NCBI GenBank assembly: GCA_030144725.1
Contig: JASKMD010000027.1
Location: 170,796-234,795 of the forward strand
Source of the DNA: Haematococcus lacustris
Lineage: Eukaryota > Chlorophyta > Chlorophyceae > Chlamydomonadales > Haematococcaceae
Reading direction: 5' to 3'
Length of the DNA: 64,000 nucleotides
Position 1 is the stretch's first letter; each line of letters begins with the position of its first letter. The position numbers were made by a program, and so were the translations under genes. The notes under the pieces were generated by a model that searched no databases, was not told where the DNA came from, and saw nothing but the letters and a program-made list of their open reading frames with translations. This document shows, one piece after another, positions 10,040 through 20,305 of this stretch.

Positions 10040-10915
10040 TAGGGAGCGTCTCATGTACGTACATGTACGTACATGTAACTGTTACATTTGCGGGTTATAC
10101 GGGTGTTACACGGGATGTTACACGGGATGTTACATGCTAACGATTACGGGGTTCCTGGCATTACGGGCGTATAGCAGACTAAGCGTTCATCGCATGCCGC
10201 ACGGTGCTACGCCAATCGCACACGTCCCGGCACCGGGACATGCATGATAAGGTTGTGTAAAAGCCAGAAGTTGTTGCGTGTAGAAGTCAGAAATAGAAGT
10301 ACAAGTTGAAGTCGAAGTAGAAGTAGAAGCAGAAGCAAAAGTAGAAGTAGAAGTAGAAGTCAGAAGTTGCTGCGTGTCGAGAAAGAGTCCGATCCTGCGC
10401 CTGACAGCCCGCTGAATGCCTTGAGGCATTGCTTCACCCCGGTCCTCTCGCGGCAGTGGGCCAAAACTTGCATTTGTGCCTGGCAGCTGGCTCATGTTAG
10501 CGACGCCGAGCTCGGCCCGGTTGTTTGTGGGCACCTTTTGCAGTGGCACACCACAATGCCGTCGCTATTGTAACGAAAGAGCCAGTCATTTGCGAACTTG
10601 CTGAAGTACAACATTTGCTGCCAAATTGAGACTGTTGTAGAATTGCTGCTTGGAAACATTCGCCGCAGCCATCAGCAGCTGCTAGAACTGCGACTGCGGC
10701 TTGCCGAGCTGCAGCCCGCGGCCCGCGACCCCAGAAATATATTCTGGTGCGGGAGCAGTTGCGACCAGTGCGGCGGGGTGTACAAGCTCACTGTATTCGA
10801 GCCGAGCAGCTAAGAAGGCTATGTAACATGGGATGTAACATGTAACAAGGGATGTAACATGTAACATAACATAACAATGTAACATGTAACGTTACACGGG
10901 TCCAGACGCTCCCTA
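10040..10915. mobile_element. hAT-like non-autonomous TIR element (MITE), copy 1
   Basis: The left end TAGGGAGCGTCT is matched as an inverted repeat at the right end (AGACGCTCCCTA), and both are flanked by the same 8 bp, ATCATGAC (10032-10039 and 10916-10923). Subterminal zones of both ends are full of ATGTTACA/TGTAACAT words in inverted orientation. The 8-bp target duplication and the TAGGG-type terminus are typical of the hAT superfamily. The 876-bp element has no transposase frame. Its interior contains an AGAAGT-rich stretch (about 10270-10365) and short frames without recognisable domains. It is therefore a deletion derivative or MITE that would need a transposase from elsewhere. It lies between the divergent eIF5A and RPN6 genes, about 250 bp from the eIF5A ATG. 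Confidence 0.8.
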
Positions 10916-11233
10916 ATCATGACGGATGCCCCGCATTCTCAACAAGTCAGACTGTCACTGGCTGCCACCCGCCATGTGACACGACGTCTGTAAGCTATAG
11001 CCGACAGTGAACCTAAAGCTGCACAGCTGCAGGCCGTGTTGCTTGTGATGCACTTTAGCGGTTCACAGTCCTGGGTGTAGGGCACACGCTCAGGTTGAAG
11101 CTACTAGATCAGGTGTACTGGCGTGTGCTGCTTGGAGAGCGCTGTGGCACATGTCCTACGAACAGGCAATTCATGGGCGCATGACCAGTTGGCACAGGCC
11201 CCCCTGCTGTACCTTGGCTCGCAGTGATACAGT
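10916..11233 (+). promoter_or_regulatory. upstream region of RPN6, copy 1
   Basis: 318 bp separate the transposon target duplication from the RPN6 ATG and must hold the proximal promoter and 5' UTR, unless transcription starts inside the element. A CTATAG word occurs near 10994. No convincing TATA box or repeated operator-like site is seen. Confidence 0.3.
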
Positions 11234-14200
11234 ATGGCGGTCTCCGTGTTTGACCCCGTGGCAGTGCCCGAAGGTCCCGCTGGCGTCGAAGCCTTAAAAA
11301 GCCATATTTTCGGTCAGCAGACGGGCGACGCAGAGTCGCTGCGCATCACAGAGCAGGCCATCACGGTACTGACGGAGCGACTCGTTAAGCAGCAGGATGC
11401 ACAGGCGCTCAGCGAGCTCCTCGGTCAGCTTCGGGGTTTCTTTAGCATCATTCCAAAAGCGAAGACTGCCAAGATTGTACGCAGCATCATTGACAGCATT
11501 GCAAAAGTCCCCAACTCGACCCAGCTTCAAGTAAGCCAGATCAACGCAGCTTAGATCAGGAGAGCGCGAGCAGCACAGCTGCCTGCAACTAGGCAGCAGC
11601 GGCACCTCCTCCTGCCCTGAAGTCGGTCGTGTGGGTTATGGCGTGGGTCAGGTGGAGGTCTGCAAGGAGCAAGTGGCGTGGGCACGCTCAGAAAAGAGGA
11701 CATTTCTACGCCAGAGAATAGAGCTGAGACTAGCCAGTCTGTACCTGGAAGCCCAGCAATTCCAGGCTGCATTGGAGCTCATTGCCAGGTGACACCCTCA
11801 GCCTACCGCAAAGAGTGGTATGTAGATGAAGCAATGGCAGCTGGGGCACTAGGAGGAACAGCTTCTACATGCTAGGCGTCCAATGCGAGGCGGGGTGTGA
11901 ACCAGGGCTACGGGTGGGTGAGGCTGCTGTGCTACAGCCCTGAGCCACTGCTGTCCCAAACCTGACCACACTGCTGCCTTGTTGCCTTGCTCTGTTGCAT
12001 GAACCAAGGTATCCCACATACTGCGCCACGCCGCATAGTAAGGTAGCAAATGTACCACACAATGTGGCAGAAAGTATAAGCTGGCACTGTCATAAAGCGT
12101 ACTAGGGCTGCGGCTGCTGCCGCTGGTTAGAGGGAGCAGGTGAGCAGGATGAACAACATGAACTCAAGCTGCCACCCGCAAGTGCAGAAGCAGCTCCAGC
12201 ACCAGCAGAAGATTGAGAGGTGGCAAGAGCAGAAGTGGCAGCGGTGGGAGCAGCGACAGTAGTGGCAGGAGCAACAGCTGCAAGGCAGCAGGGGCAGCCC
12301 ATGTGTAAACTTACAAGGGTCTGCCAGCGATGAGTAAGCCGGTGACGTGTCCAGCCTGAGCTGTAGCCTGCCTACTCCGTCTGAGCATGTGCCAGTGTTT
12401 GTGTATGGCTGCTGCAGCCTCTTGAGCGAAGTCAAGAAGCTGGATGATAAGCTGCTGCTGGTGGACATCCACCTCCTGGAGAGTAAGAGTGAGTGCTGGA
12501 GGGCACTCCCACACCCCTCACCATCATCACCATTTCATCATCATACACGTTGAGTGGCATCTGCTTGACATGGATTTGCTGCTGACTCAGCGCCATCAGC
12601 ATCAGTGCAAGCACCGTCTTGCACCCAGCAAATGCAGCCTGTTGACGTATGGTTATGAGGCGGCTGCAGCCTGCTAGTTCCCCCAGGCCTGGCCCACTCA
12701 GCTGCACCTGCTCCCATGTATTCCACCCCATGCATCGCCCCAGCCCACCCAGCCCACCCCCAGGCTCGTCCCACAGTTGAGCACCTGCTGCAGCTCTGCT
12801 ACCCTGACGCTCAGCGTCCACTGGAAGTGCAGCCCAGCAGCCCTACCCCGCCGACCCACCCCTGTCCCTAACACTGCCCTCCTCTGCCACCATGTGCTGC
12901 CCTGCCTCCCCTTGCAGCTCACCACCTGCTGCGCAACATGCCCAAGTCACGCGCAGCCCTGACCTCTGCCCGCACTGCGGCCAACGCCATCTATGTCCCC
13001 GTGCAGTTGCAGGCAGAGGTGTGTGGCCTAATCAGGACTAGAACAGGGCAGCAGGGCAGCAGGGCAGCAGGGCAGCAGCAGGCGGATGAATGGGGCAAGG
13101 GTAGCTGGAAGACACAGGACCATGCAGGAGAGCAGCAGCGTCTGGGGGGAGGGGCTGGGGTGGTGGCAAGAGGCAGGGCAGATGACTGGGCAGGTGGCTA
13201 GGCAGGGCAGTGTGCTGGGTGTGCATCAGGTTTGAGACAGTGGTGCAGTGATGGTGGTGGGGAGGGCTGGTTCAGGCTGCAGGGGGCCGGGGCAGTGCAC
13301 AGTCACATCACAGTCAGGCTGACGCAAGTGCACCTGCTGCTGCTGCTGGCCCCATTGCCTTGGTACCACCCTGCTGCCCACCCACCCTGCTGCCCACCTC
13401 GCTCTGCCGCCCGCATTTCCCTGCTGCCCACCTCGCCCTGCCTGCCCAGCATGCCTCGCCTGATCCTCACCTGCTGTGCTGCTTGGCTGGTGCTCCAGAT
13501 TGACTGCCAGTCAGGCATTCTGGCCGCTGAGGAGAAGGACTACAAGACAGCCTTCTCATACTTCTTTGAGGGCTTTGAGCAGTACAGCTCGCTGAGCGAC
13601 ACCCCTCACGCCGTGCAGCTGCTCAAGTACATGCTGCTCACGAAGGTGAACCTGTGGGCAGCAAGGCCGGGGGGCAGGCCAGGACGGCAGGTCATGCTGC
13701 TGACTGTGCTGCTGCTGGCTGTGCCGCTGCTGACTGCTCTGCTGCTGACTGTGCTGCTGCTGTCGGTACTGCTGGTAACTGTGTTGCTGCTGGTGACTGT
13801 GCTGCTGGTGGTGGCTGTGCTGCTGACTGTGCTGCTGGTGGTGGCTGTGCTGCTGCTGCTGACCGTGCTGCTGCTGCTGACTGTGCTGCTGCTGACTGTA
13901 CTGCTGCTGCTGACTGTGCTGACAGTGCTGCTGGCTGTTGTGCTGAAGGTGATGATGGGTGATGCTGGCGACGTGCCCGGCATCATCAGCAGCAAGTCAG
14001 GGCTGAAGTACCTAGGCCGCAGTGTGGACGCCATGAAGGCGGTGGCAAGAGCCTCCCAGGACAGGTCCATCTCAGCCTTCCAGGTGCAGGGCTGGCCTGG
14101 GGTCGAACTTACAGCCTTGCAGGGGCAATAGGCCAGCAGTGGCTGAGGAGGTTGATGTCAGGTGTACAGGCCAGAGGGGCGGCAGGGGTACAGCAAGGAG

Positions 14201-14500
14201 GCAGCAGGGGCAGCAAGGGCTGGCAAATGGATCAGGTCAGCAATGTCATGGTCAGTAGCAGTGTCTCTGCACAGCCAGTGTCGAGGGCTTCATTCGCCCC
14301 TCCCCGCCCTGCCGCCCCTCATCTCTCCCCCTCCTCTGCCACCACGCGTGCCCCTCACCCTCACCCTCACCACCCTCATTACCACCCTCACCACCACCCT
14401 CACCCTCACCCTCACCCTAACCACCACCCTCACCCTCACCCTCACCACCACCCTCACCACCACCCTCACCACCCTCACCACCACCCTCACCCTCACCACT

Positions 14501-14568
<68 letters not shown>

Positions 14569-17357
14569 CCCACCACCCTCACCACCCTCACCACCACCCT
14601 CACCACCACCCTCACCACCACCCTCACCACCACCCTCACCACCACCCTCACCACCACCCTCACCACCACCCTCACCACCACCCTCACCACCACCCTCACC
14701 ACCACCCTCACCACCACCCTCACCACCACCCTCACCACCACCCTCACCACCACCCTCACCACCACCCTCACCACCACCCTCACCACCACCCTCACCACCA
14801 CCCTCACCCTCACCCTCACCACCACCCTCACCCTCACCCTCACCACCACCCTCACCACCACCCTCACCACCACCCTCACCACCCTCACCACAACCCTCAC
14901 CCTCACCCTCACCACCACCCTCACCACCACCCTCACCACCACCCTCACCACCACCCTCACCACCACCCTCACCACCACCCTCACCACCACCCTCACCACC
15001 ACCCTCACCACCACCCTCACCACCACCCTCACCACCACCCTCACCACCACCCTCACCACCACCCTCACCCTAACCCTCACCCTCACCCTCACCCTCACCA
15101 CCACCCTAACCACCACCCTCACCACCCTCACCACCACCCTAACCCTCACCCTCACCCTCACCACCACCCTCACCCTCACCACCACCCTCACCACCACCCT
15201 CACCACCACCCTCACCACCACCCTCACCACCACCCTCACCACCACCCTCACCACCACCCTCACCACCACCCTCACCACCACCCTTACCACCACCCTCACC
15301 ACCACCCTCACCACCACCCTCACCACCAGTGTGGCTCATGGCCAGCAGGAGGTGCTGGCCCAGTACCCCAAGGAGCTGGTGGAGGACCCCCTGATGAATG
15401 CCCACCTGTCCTCTCTGTACTCCACGCTGCTGGAACAGAACCTGGTGGGCGCAACAGGGGCAGGGGATCAGCAGGCACCGCAGGGCCGGATGGATCAGCA
15501 GGCACAACAAGGCAATGCGCAAACAGCAAAGTCTGGGCAGAGGATCAGGGGTGTCCACTGAGCTGCGCTCACGTGCACATGAGAACATGGCCTGGCATTG
15601 GATATAATGAGGCTTAGCGGCAGGCAGGCTATGGAGAACAAGTTTCAGGTTTCAGCGCAGTGGGCATCCCTGCTTGATGCTCTCCCTGACACCTTCTTAC
15701 ATGATGGGTGATGCGAGGGGAACTATGACCAGGTGTCTTTGTACTCCTAGCAGCACCCAGCTGAGCTGTAGGGTGTGGACTGCGTTACCTTCCATCCAGT
15801 GTGCTCCTTGACAATGCTCACGTTCTCTGTTGTGCACCCTCTTGTCCTGCATGGGGCTCCACTGTCACCACGCTCCATCAAAGAACCGCCCCTGCCCTGC
15901 CCTGCCCCGCTGCGCCGGGTACTGTCAACCCTGCCCCGCCAGCTCACCAGCTTTGCCTCACCTTCAGCAGCACCCTTGCCCCAAACTGCCTTGCCCTACC
16001 GTCAACCCTGACCGGCCGCGTCAGCAGCTCTGCCTCGCCCTCGGCGACGCCCTATGCTGCTGCCAGATCTGCCTTCTGCCTGGTTCAGTAGGGTCCAGGG
16101 GATGGGCTAGACTGGTAGATTGGTAGACTGGTGGAGAAATGGCCAACCCTGCCCCTCTCTCTCCGTGGCCAGCCCCAGGGGCACTGCCTGCCCTGCAGCT
16201 GCGCCTCATCGAGCCGTTCTCACGAGTCGAGCTGGCCCACGTGGCGCACCTCATTGCCCTGCCCCTGGACAAGGTGGAGATGAAGCTGTCCCAGGTGAGC
16301 CAGGGGCTGGGTTAAGGTTAGGGTCAGGGTGGGTTAGGGTTAGGGGGGCACACACCCTAACCCTAACCCTAACCTTAACCCTGGGTCAGGGGGGCACACA
16401 GGTGCTGGGTGCGAGAAGACTACTCCGATATTCACCGGCTTGCATCAAGGGAGGAGCTACTGCCTGGGGCATGGTCTGCTCCTACCATCAAGCAAGAAGA
16501 CTACTGCGTCCCTGGGTCAGGGGGTCACACAGGTGCTGGGTGTGATAAGACTACTCCGGTATTGACTAAGACTACTCCGCCGTGCATTAAGGGTGCAGCT
16601 ACCGCCTGTAGGGAGCGCAGTCTGCTCCCACCATCAAGCCACCACCGAAGGCGGTGCTGGGTGCGGTGCCAGCATGTGTTGAGGAGCACAGTTACACGTA
16701 CTGACACGTTCTTGCCTGGAACACACCATGAGCGCACGTACTTGCCCGGAATGGGGACGGGCTGGATGACACTACCACAACAGCATGCAATGATAGCCTA
16801 GCTGATGCTTGCCACACAGGGGCTTATGCTATCCTCTGACTAGGTATTGTTTGGACAGGGACAAAGATGTTCTTGGCTACACCTGTCTCCAGTGCTTTTG
16901 TCTCAGTGATAACCCAGCTGGTGTTTGCTAGCCACCAGTCTAGCCCATCCCCTGGCTGGCTCGCACAGATAGTGTGTTTTGATGTTGGTGCTGAAGTCTC
17001 TGACAGGCTACACCACCATCATCATTGGGGCGGGGTGGGCTGGGGTGGGTCACGCTACCATCACCATCATCACCATCATCATCACCACCATCACCTCCAT
17101 CGTCTCCATCACCATCATCACCACCACCACCATCATCACCATCATCACCACCAATGCTCACTCTCCCGTGTTCCTGGGCGCAGATGATCTTGGACAAGAA
17201 GCTGTGCGGGACCCTAGACCAGGGCGCTGGCTGCCTGGAGGTGTTCGACCCGCCCCCGCCCGACAACGTGTACCCCACTGCCCTGGGCATCGTGGAGAGC
17301 ATGGGCCGTGTGGTGGACACCCTGTTCACCCGCAGCCAGAAGATTGTGGCGGTGTGA
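11234..17357 (+). CDS. RPN6: 26S proteasome regulatory particle lid subunit RPN6 (PSMD11), copy 1
   Basis: RPN6 is the lid subunit that clamps the regulatory particle onto the 20S core. Nine exons: 11234-11530, 11652-11788, 12418-12488, 12918-13018, 13499-13645, 13949-14083, 15349-15444, 16199-16294, 17184-17357. All are GT-AG and in frame, giving 417 residues plus TGA (human about 422). Diagnostic peptides in order: [137 protein letters not shown], then the C-terminal PCI domain ([32 protein letters not shown], ending SQKIVAV). The N-terminal half is the solenoid of helical repeats. The start is the first ATG of the conserved exon (MAVSVFDPV). Introns 5, 6 and 8 are loaded with tandem repeats. 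The exons appear identical in the second copy. Confidence 0.96.
13690..13940 (+). repeat. CTGCTGACTGTG-type repeat filling RPN6 intron 5, copy 1
   Basis: Degenerate 9- to 15-bp units of CTGCTG plus ACTGTG/GTGGTGG make up nearly all of intron 13646-13948. It stays open in several frames (Leu-Thr-Val rich), which is a repeat artefact and not a membrane protein. Confidence 0.85.
14349..15329 (+). repeat. CACCCT/CACCAC minisatellite in RPN6 intron 6, copy 1
   Basis: About 980 bp of CACCCT hexamers mixed with CACCACCCT 9-mers and rare CCCTAACC variants. It lies between exon 6 and the acceptor of exon 7 and is open in several frames on both strands (His-Pro, Thr-Leu, Val-Arg dipeptides). The second-block copy is 8 bp shorter. 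Confidence 0.95.
16309..16384. repeat. interstitial TTAGGG-type inverted repeat in RPN6 intron 8, copy 1
   Basis: A left arm of GGTTAAGGTTAGGG, GGGTTAGGGTTAGGG words is followed by a short CACACA spacer and a right arm of CCCTAACCCTAACCCTAACC, CTTAACCC. The arms are near-perfect reverse complements, so the locus is a telomere-like palindrome and not a simple direct array. Confidence 0.85.
17012..17152 (+). repeat. CAC/ATC trinucleotide repeat before the last RPN6 exon, copy 1
   Basis: CACCATCATCACC-type triplets end about 30 bp before the acceptor of RPN6 exon 9. In one frame it reads as poly-His, in others as Thr-Ile or Ser-Pro; it is intronic. Confidence 0.9.
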
Positions 17358-17954
17358 GCCTGATACGCGGAAGAACTGCCTTGTGGGGCTGCACACAGTA
17401 GTTTCTTGACACAACCTTATGCACGCTACATCCTAGGTGGAAGCGACGGGCATGTCGGCAAGGGCCTTGTTTTCGGTGAGTGACGGTGTGAGCACCAGAC
17501 ACGGACATACTGGCATTGGACGTGAGAGGCATTGGGAGATGTGCTTGCTGCCATCACATTGTCCCATCCCACTGACCGAACAGGCGTTACAAGCCCATGC
17601 CGAAGAGCTGAACCCAGGGGAGGGGGGGAAGGGGGTGGGGGGGGCAGAGCAAGGACCGTGAGTGGGACTTCCTGCTGCGGCATATGGACTGCCGCCCAGC
17701 TGCCGACGAGCGGGCGCCCCGCTTGGAAAGGATTGTTTACAACGAAGAGAATGGTAGTTGGGTAATGAACGATTCGAAAGCTGCATTTCAACCGCTACAT
17801 GCTGGGTGGAAGCCACATACATGCTAACAAGGGCTAAACTTCGCCGAGTGATGATAAGAGTAGTGGTGGCTCGCACGGCTTATGCCATCAGCCGCCAGGA
17901 TGTTGGCCGTACTTCCGTCTGGGGGTAGTCAACGCCATGCCCGGCGACATCGCC
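17358..17954. other. region downstream of RPN6, copy 1
   Basis: No complete gene is seen up to the gap. Two segments starting about 17421 and 17790 share a diverged 60-bp motif (CGCTACAT, GGTGGAAG, AAGGGC). Between them a short coding-like frame (17660-17827) is listed separately. Both could be remains of an old element or exon. Confidence 0.4.
17660..17827 (+). pseudogene. short coding-like frame of unknown origin, copy 1
   Basis: A 55-codon open stretch reads EWDFLLRHMDCRPAADERAP, then LERIVYNEENGSWVMND, ending in TAA. Its composition is like a globular protein and unlike the repeat-driven frames nearby. It has no ATG and no clear partner exon and may be an exon relic. I do not recognise a family. 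Confidence 0.3.
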
Positions 17955-18454
17955 NNNNNNNNNNNNNNNNNNNNNNNNNNNNNNNNNNNNNNNNNNNNNN
18001 NNNNNNNNNNNNNNNNNNNNNNNNNNNNNNNNNNNNNNNNNNNNNNNNNNNNNNNNNNNNNNNNNNNNNNNNNNNNNNNNNNNNNNNNNNNNNNNNNNNN
18101 NNNNNNNNNNNNNNNNNNNNNNNNNNNNNNNNNNNNNNNNNNNNNNNNNNNNNNNNNNNNNNNNNNNNNNNNNNNNNNNNNNNNNNNNNNNNNNNNNNNN
18201 NNNNNNNNNNNNNNNNNNNNNNNNNNNNNNNNNNNNNNNNNNNNNNNNNNNNNNNNNNNNNNNNNNNNNNNNNNNNNNNNNNNNNNNNNNNNNNNNNNNN
18301 NNNNNNNNNNNNNNNNNNNNNNNNNNNNNNNNNNNNNNNNNNNNNNNNNNNNNNNNNNNNNNNNNNNNNNNNNNNNNNNNNNNNNNNNNNNNNNNNNNNN
18401 NNNNNNNNNNNNNNNNNNNNNNNNNNNNNNNNNNNNNNNNNNNNNNNNNNNNNN
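17955..18454. other. assembly gap, exactly 500 N
   Basis: A run of 500 N, a placeholder length and not a measured one. It separates the end of gene block 1 from the transposon contig. Confidence 1.
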
Positions 18455-18542
18455 GTGGGTGAGGTCTCTCTTGGAGGGGTGCAGATGGCGCCACGGGTCC
18501 ACCAGACCCCGCTCACCCACCAGCTGCCGCAGCTGCTCCCCC
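18455..18542 (-). mobile_element. LINE fragment left of the gypsy insertion
   Basis: Matches 28944-29031 in the neighbouring LINE unit (endonuclease coding, minus strand). It ends in the CCCCC that is duplicated on the far side of the LTR element, so it and 24573-25149 are two halves of one interrupted endonuclease region. Confidence 0.9.
18538..18542. repeat. left target-site duplication (CCCCC)
   Basis: Intact LINE units have 8 C at this point. Here 5 C precede the LTR element and 8 C follow it, consistent with a 5-bp duplication as expected for Ty3/gypsy. The homopolymer makes the exact bounds ambiguous. Confidence 0.7.
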
Positions 18543-18732
18543 TGTTACGTGACCATGCTGAGTAAGATCGCATGCGGCCGAATATCTGAAAGGTCTCAAG
18601 TGACATGACAAGTCCCCTGTGAGAAATGTGTGAGTGGTGAGGTGTTCTGAGGCTGGGTTCGATACCCAGGCAGATGGACTACGCCCTGATCTGTGTAGGC
18701 ACACTTGGAACACCATTGCCACGAACGCAACA
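18543..18732 (+). repeat. 5' LTR
   Basis: 190 bp, starts TGTTACGTGACC and ends CGAACGCAACA (TG...CA). It contains GGGTTCGATACCC flanked by CT/AG, which resembles a tRNA T-arm. Confidence 0.95.
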
Positions 18733-18733
18733 G

Positions 18734-18751
18734 TGGTTCCGGCCGATGGTG
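18734..18751 (+). other. candidate primer binding site
   Basis: TGGTTCCGGCCGATGG begins one base after the 5' LTR, the position and TGG start expected for pairing with a tRNA 3' CCA end. The tRNA cannot be identified by eye. Confidence 0.45.
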
Positions 18752-19015
18752 CCGAACCCGACTGGGTCCGTCTAGCGCATTTCTGCCCGAGCCTAGCGTC
18801 AGAGGACGTGCGTGGGTATTGGTTGGCGTGTGGAAGTGCGGTCGAGTTCCCGCATTCGCCTGAGCAACGCCGGGAACTGAGTGTAGTGCGCCGGCTGTGG
18901 AAAGAGGCGGAGGAGCTGTGCGCTAAGCTTGCGGGTAACGCTTAGAGAAGCGTCGGCTGTGAACGGTTGTGAGGAGAGGCTAGAGTGAGCCTGGGTACCC
19001 GCGTGCGGTACAGGT

Positions 19016-20305
19016 ATGACGATGAACCCATCGGGGGAGGTCGATTCTGCGCGAGTGGCAATGGAAGTGGCCAGAAGCCCGGAGGAGCTGCAAAGGACTG
19101 TGGACGCGTTGCAAGCCCAGTTGGCTGCAAAAGAGCGGGAGCTGCGGGAGTCCCGCGAGAAAGAGAAGCGTAGTGCTGGCCCAGGAAGCAATGGGCGTGA
19201 GGGTGGCGAGGTCCCTTCACGAAGTGCGGCTGAGGCTGGTGCAAGTCAGCATGGAGCGCTTGCGAATCTTGGCGGAGCTGGCCTGGGAGAGGCAAGTGGT
19301 CGGTCGCTGCAAGCACCAGCGGCACAGCATGTGGTCAGAACGAACGTGAGCCTACCTGAGGCTTGGAAGGTTGATGATGTGCTGCGTAGTCGAGACTTTG
19401 AGTCTTACTTCTGGCTTGTGGGTCAATGGTGTCGTGCCACGCAGCAGCCCCTGGTGGCGGGAGTGCTGCAGGCGCTGAGTGGAGATCTGAAGGCTGCTGT
19501 GCTCCAGCTGGTGAGCAGCTACAGGCAGCAGGGTAAAGACCTCACAGATGCGGAGCTAGAGGCATGGCTTAGAAGGGCTACTGGGTGTACGGACCAGAAT
19601 AACGAGGCCGAATTGATGCAGAAGTTGGTGGATCGGGAGTATCACCAGAAGGGAGCAGAGCTCATGAGCTATTGCCTGCAGTTTTCTCTGCTAGCCATGC
19701 GCTTGCATCGTTTGCCCCAGGATCTGCTATGTATGTACTTCATCGCTGGCCTGAAACCTGAACTGAAGCGAGAGTGTGCGACTATGCCTGATGGGAAGCG
19801 ATGGGAGTCGCTGGATGCACTGCTTGCTTTTGCACGTGGGCGTGATGTTGCTGCGCGAGCTGCCAAAGTGTCTGTGCGAGCTGTCACCGCTGTCACTGCT
19901 GCACCTCTGCTGGACGACAAGGAGTTTGATGGTGGGCCTAGTGTGGCTGTGTTTGCGGGGCGAGGGCGCAGCTTCAGTGGAAGGAGCAATGGGCGCTCAC
20001 GGAGTCGCTCTGCTGATGGTGGGCGTGCTTTGCAGAATCGTCTGAATGAGCGACTGGACCGATTCCAGCCAGCAGACCTGCGGCGTCGTGATGAGGGTCG
20101 AGGGCACAGAGGCCGCAGTCCAAGCCGGGACGCACGCCATGTGTCGTTCGCTGACGACCGTGACCGTGATCGGAAGAGACACAAGGGGCCCAACCAGCCC
20201 AGTGACGTGTGCTACGAGTGTGGAGGGCGAGGACACTACGCCAAAGACTGTGCCAACAAGCAACAGCACCGTGGTAGCCGTGGAGCTTACAATGATGATC
20301 AATAG
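19016..20305 (+). CDS. gag: gag polyprotein of the chromovirus
   Basis: 429 residues from the ATG at 19016 to TAG at 20303-20305. The N-terminus is charged and coiled-coil-like (ELQRTVDALQAQLAAKEREL). The middle is a capsid-like retrotransposon gag region (about residues 110-280, with WKVDDVLRSRDFESYFWLVG and FSLLAMRLHRLPQDLLCMYF). The C-terminus is Arg/Ser-rich and carries one zinc knuckle CYECGGRGHYAKDC (C-x2-C-x4-H-x4-C) that would package RNA. The stop context is CAA TAG GGC and the frame continues open for 104 codons afterwards with the protease motif, so either read-through or a nonsense mutation separates gag from the protease. Confidence 0.92.
   Translation: MTMNPSGEVDSARVAMEVARSPEELQRTVDALQAQLAAKERELRESREKEKRSAGPGSNGREGGEVPSRSAAEAGASQHGALANLGGAGLGEASGRSLQAPAAQHVVRTNVSLPEAWKVDDVLRSRDFESYFWLVGQWCRATQQPLVAGVLQALSGDLKAAVLQLVSSYRQQGKDLTDAELEAWLRRATGCTDQNNEAELMQKLVDREYHQKGAELMSYCLQFSLLAMRLHRLPQDLLCMYFIAGLKPELKRECATMPDGKRWESLDALLAFARGRDVAARAAKVSVRAVTAVTAAPLLDDKEFDGGPSVAVFAGRGRSFSGRSNGRSRSRSADGGRALQNRLNERLDRFQPADLRRRDEGRGHRGRSPSRDARHVSFADDRDRDRKRHKGPNQPSDVCYECGGRGHYAKDCANKQQHRGSRGAYNDDQ

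Noticed and set aside
13232..14131. 300-residue frame with a Leu/Val-rich membrane-like stretch
   Set aside because: It is RPN6 exon 5, repetitive intron 5 and exon 6 read through without splicing; the hydrophobic part is the CTGCTGACTGTG repeat.
14162..15561. His-Pro, Thr-Leu and Val-Arg repeat proteins in RPN6 intron 6
   Set aside because: Repeat artefacts inside an intron defined by conserved RPN6 exons on both sides.
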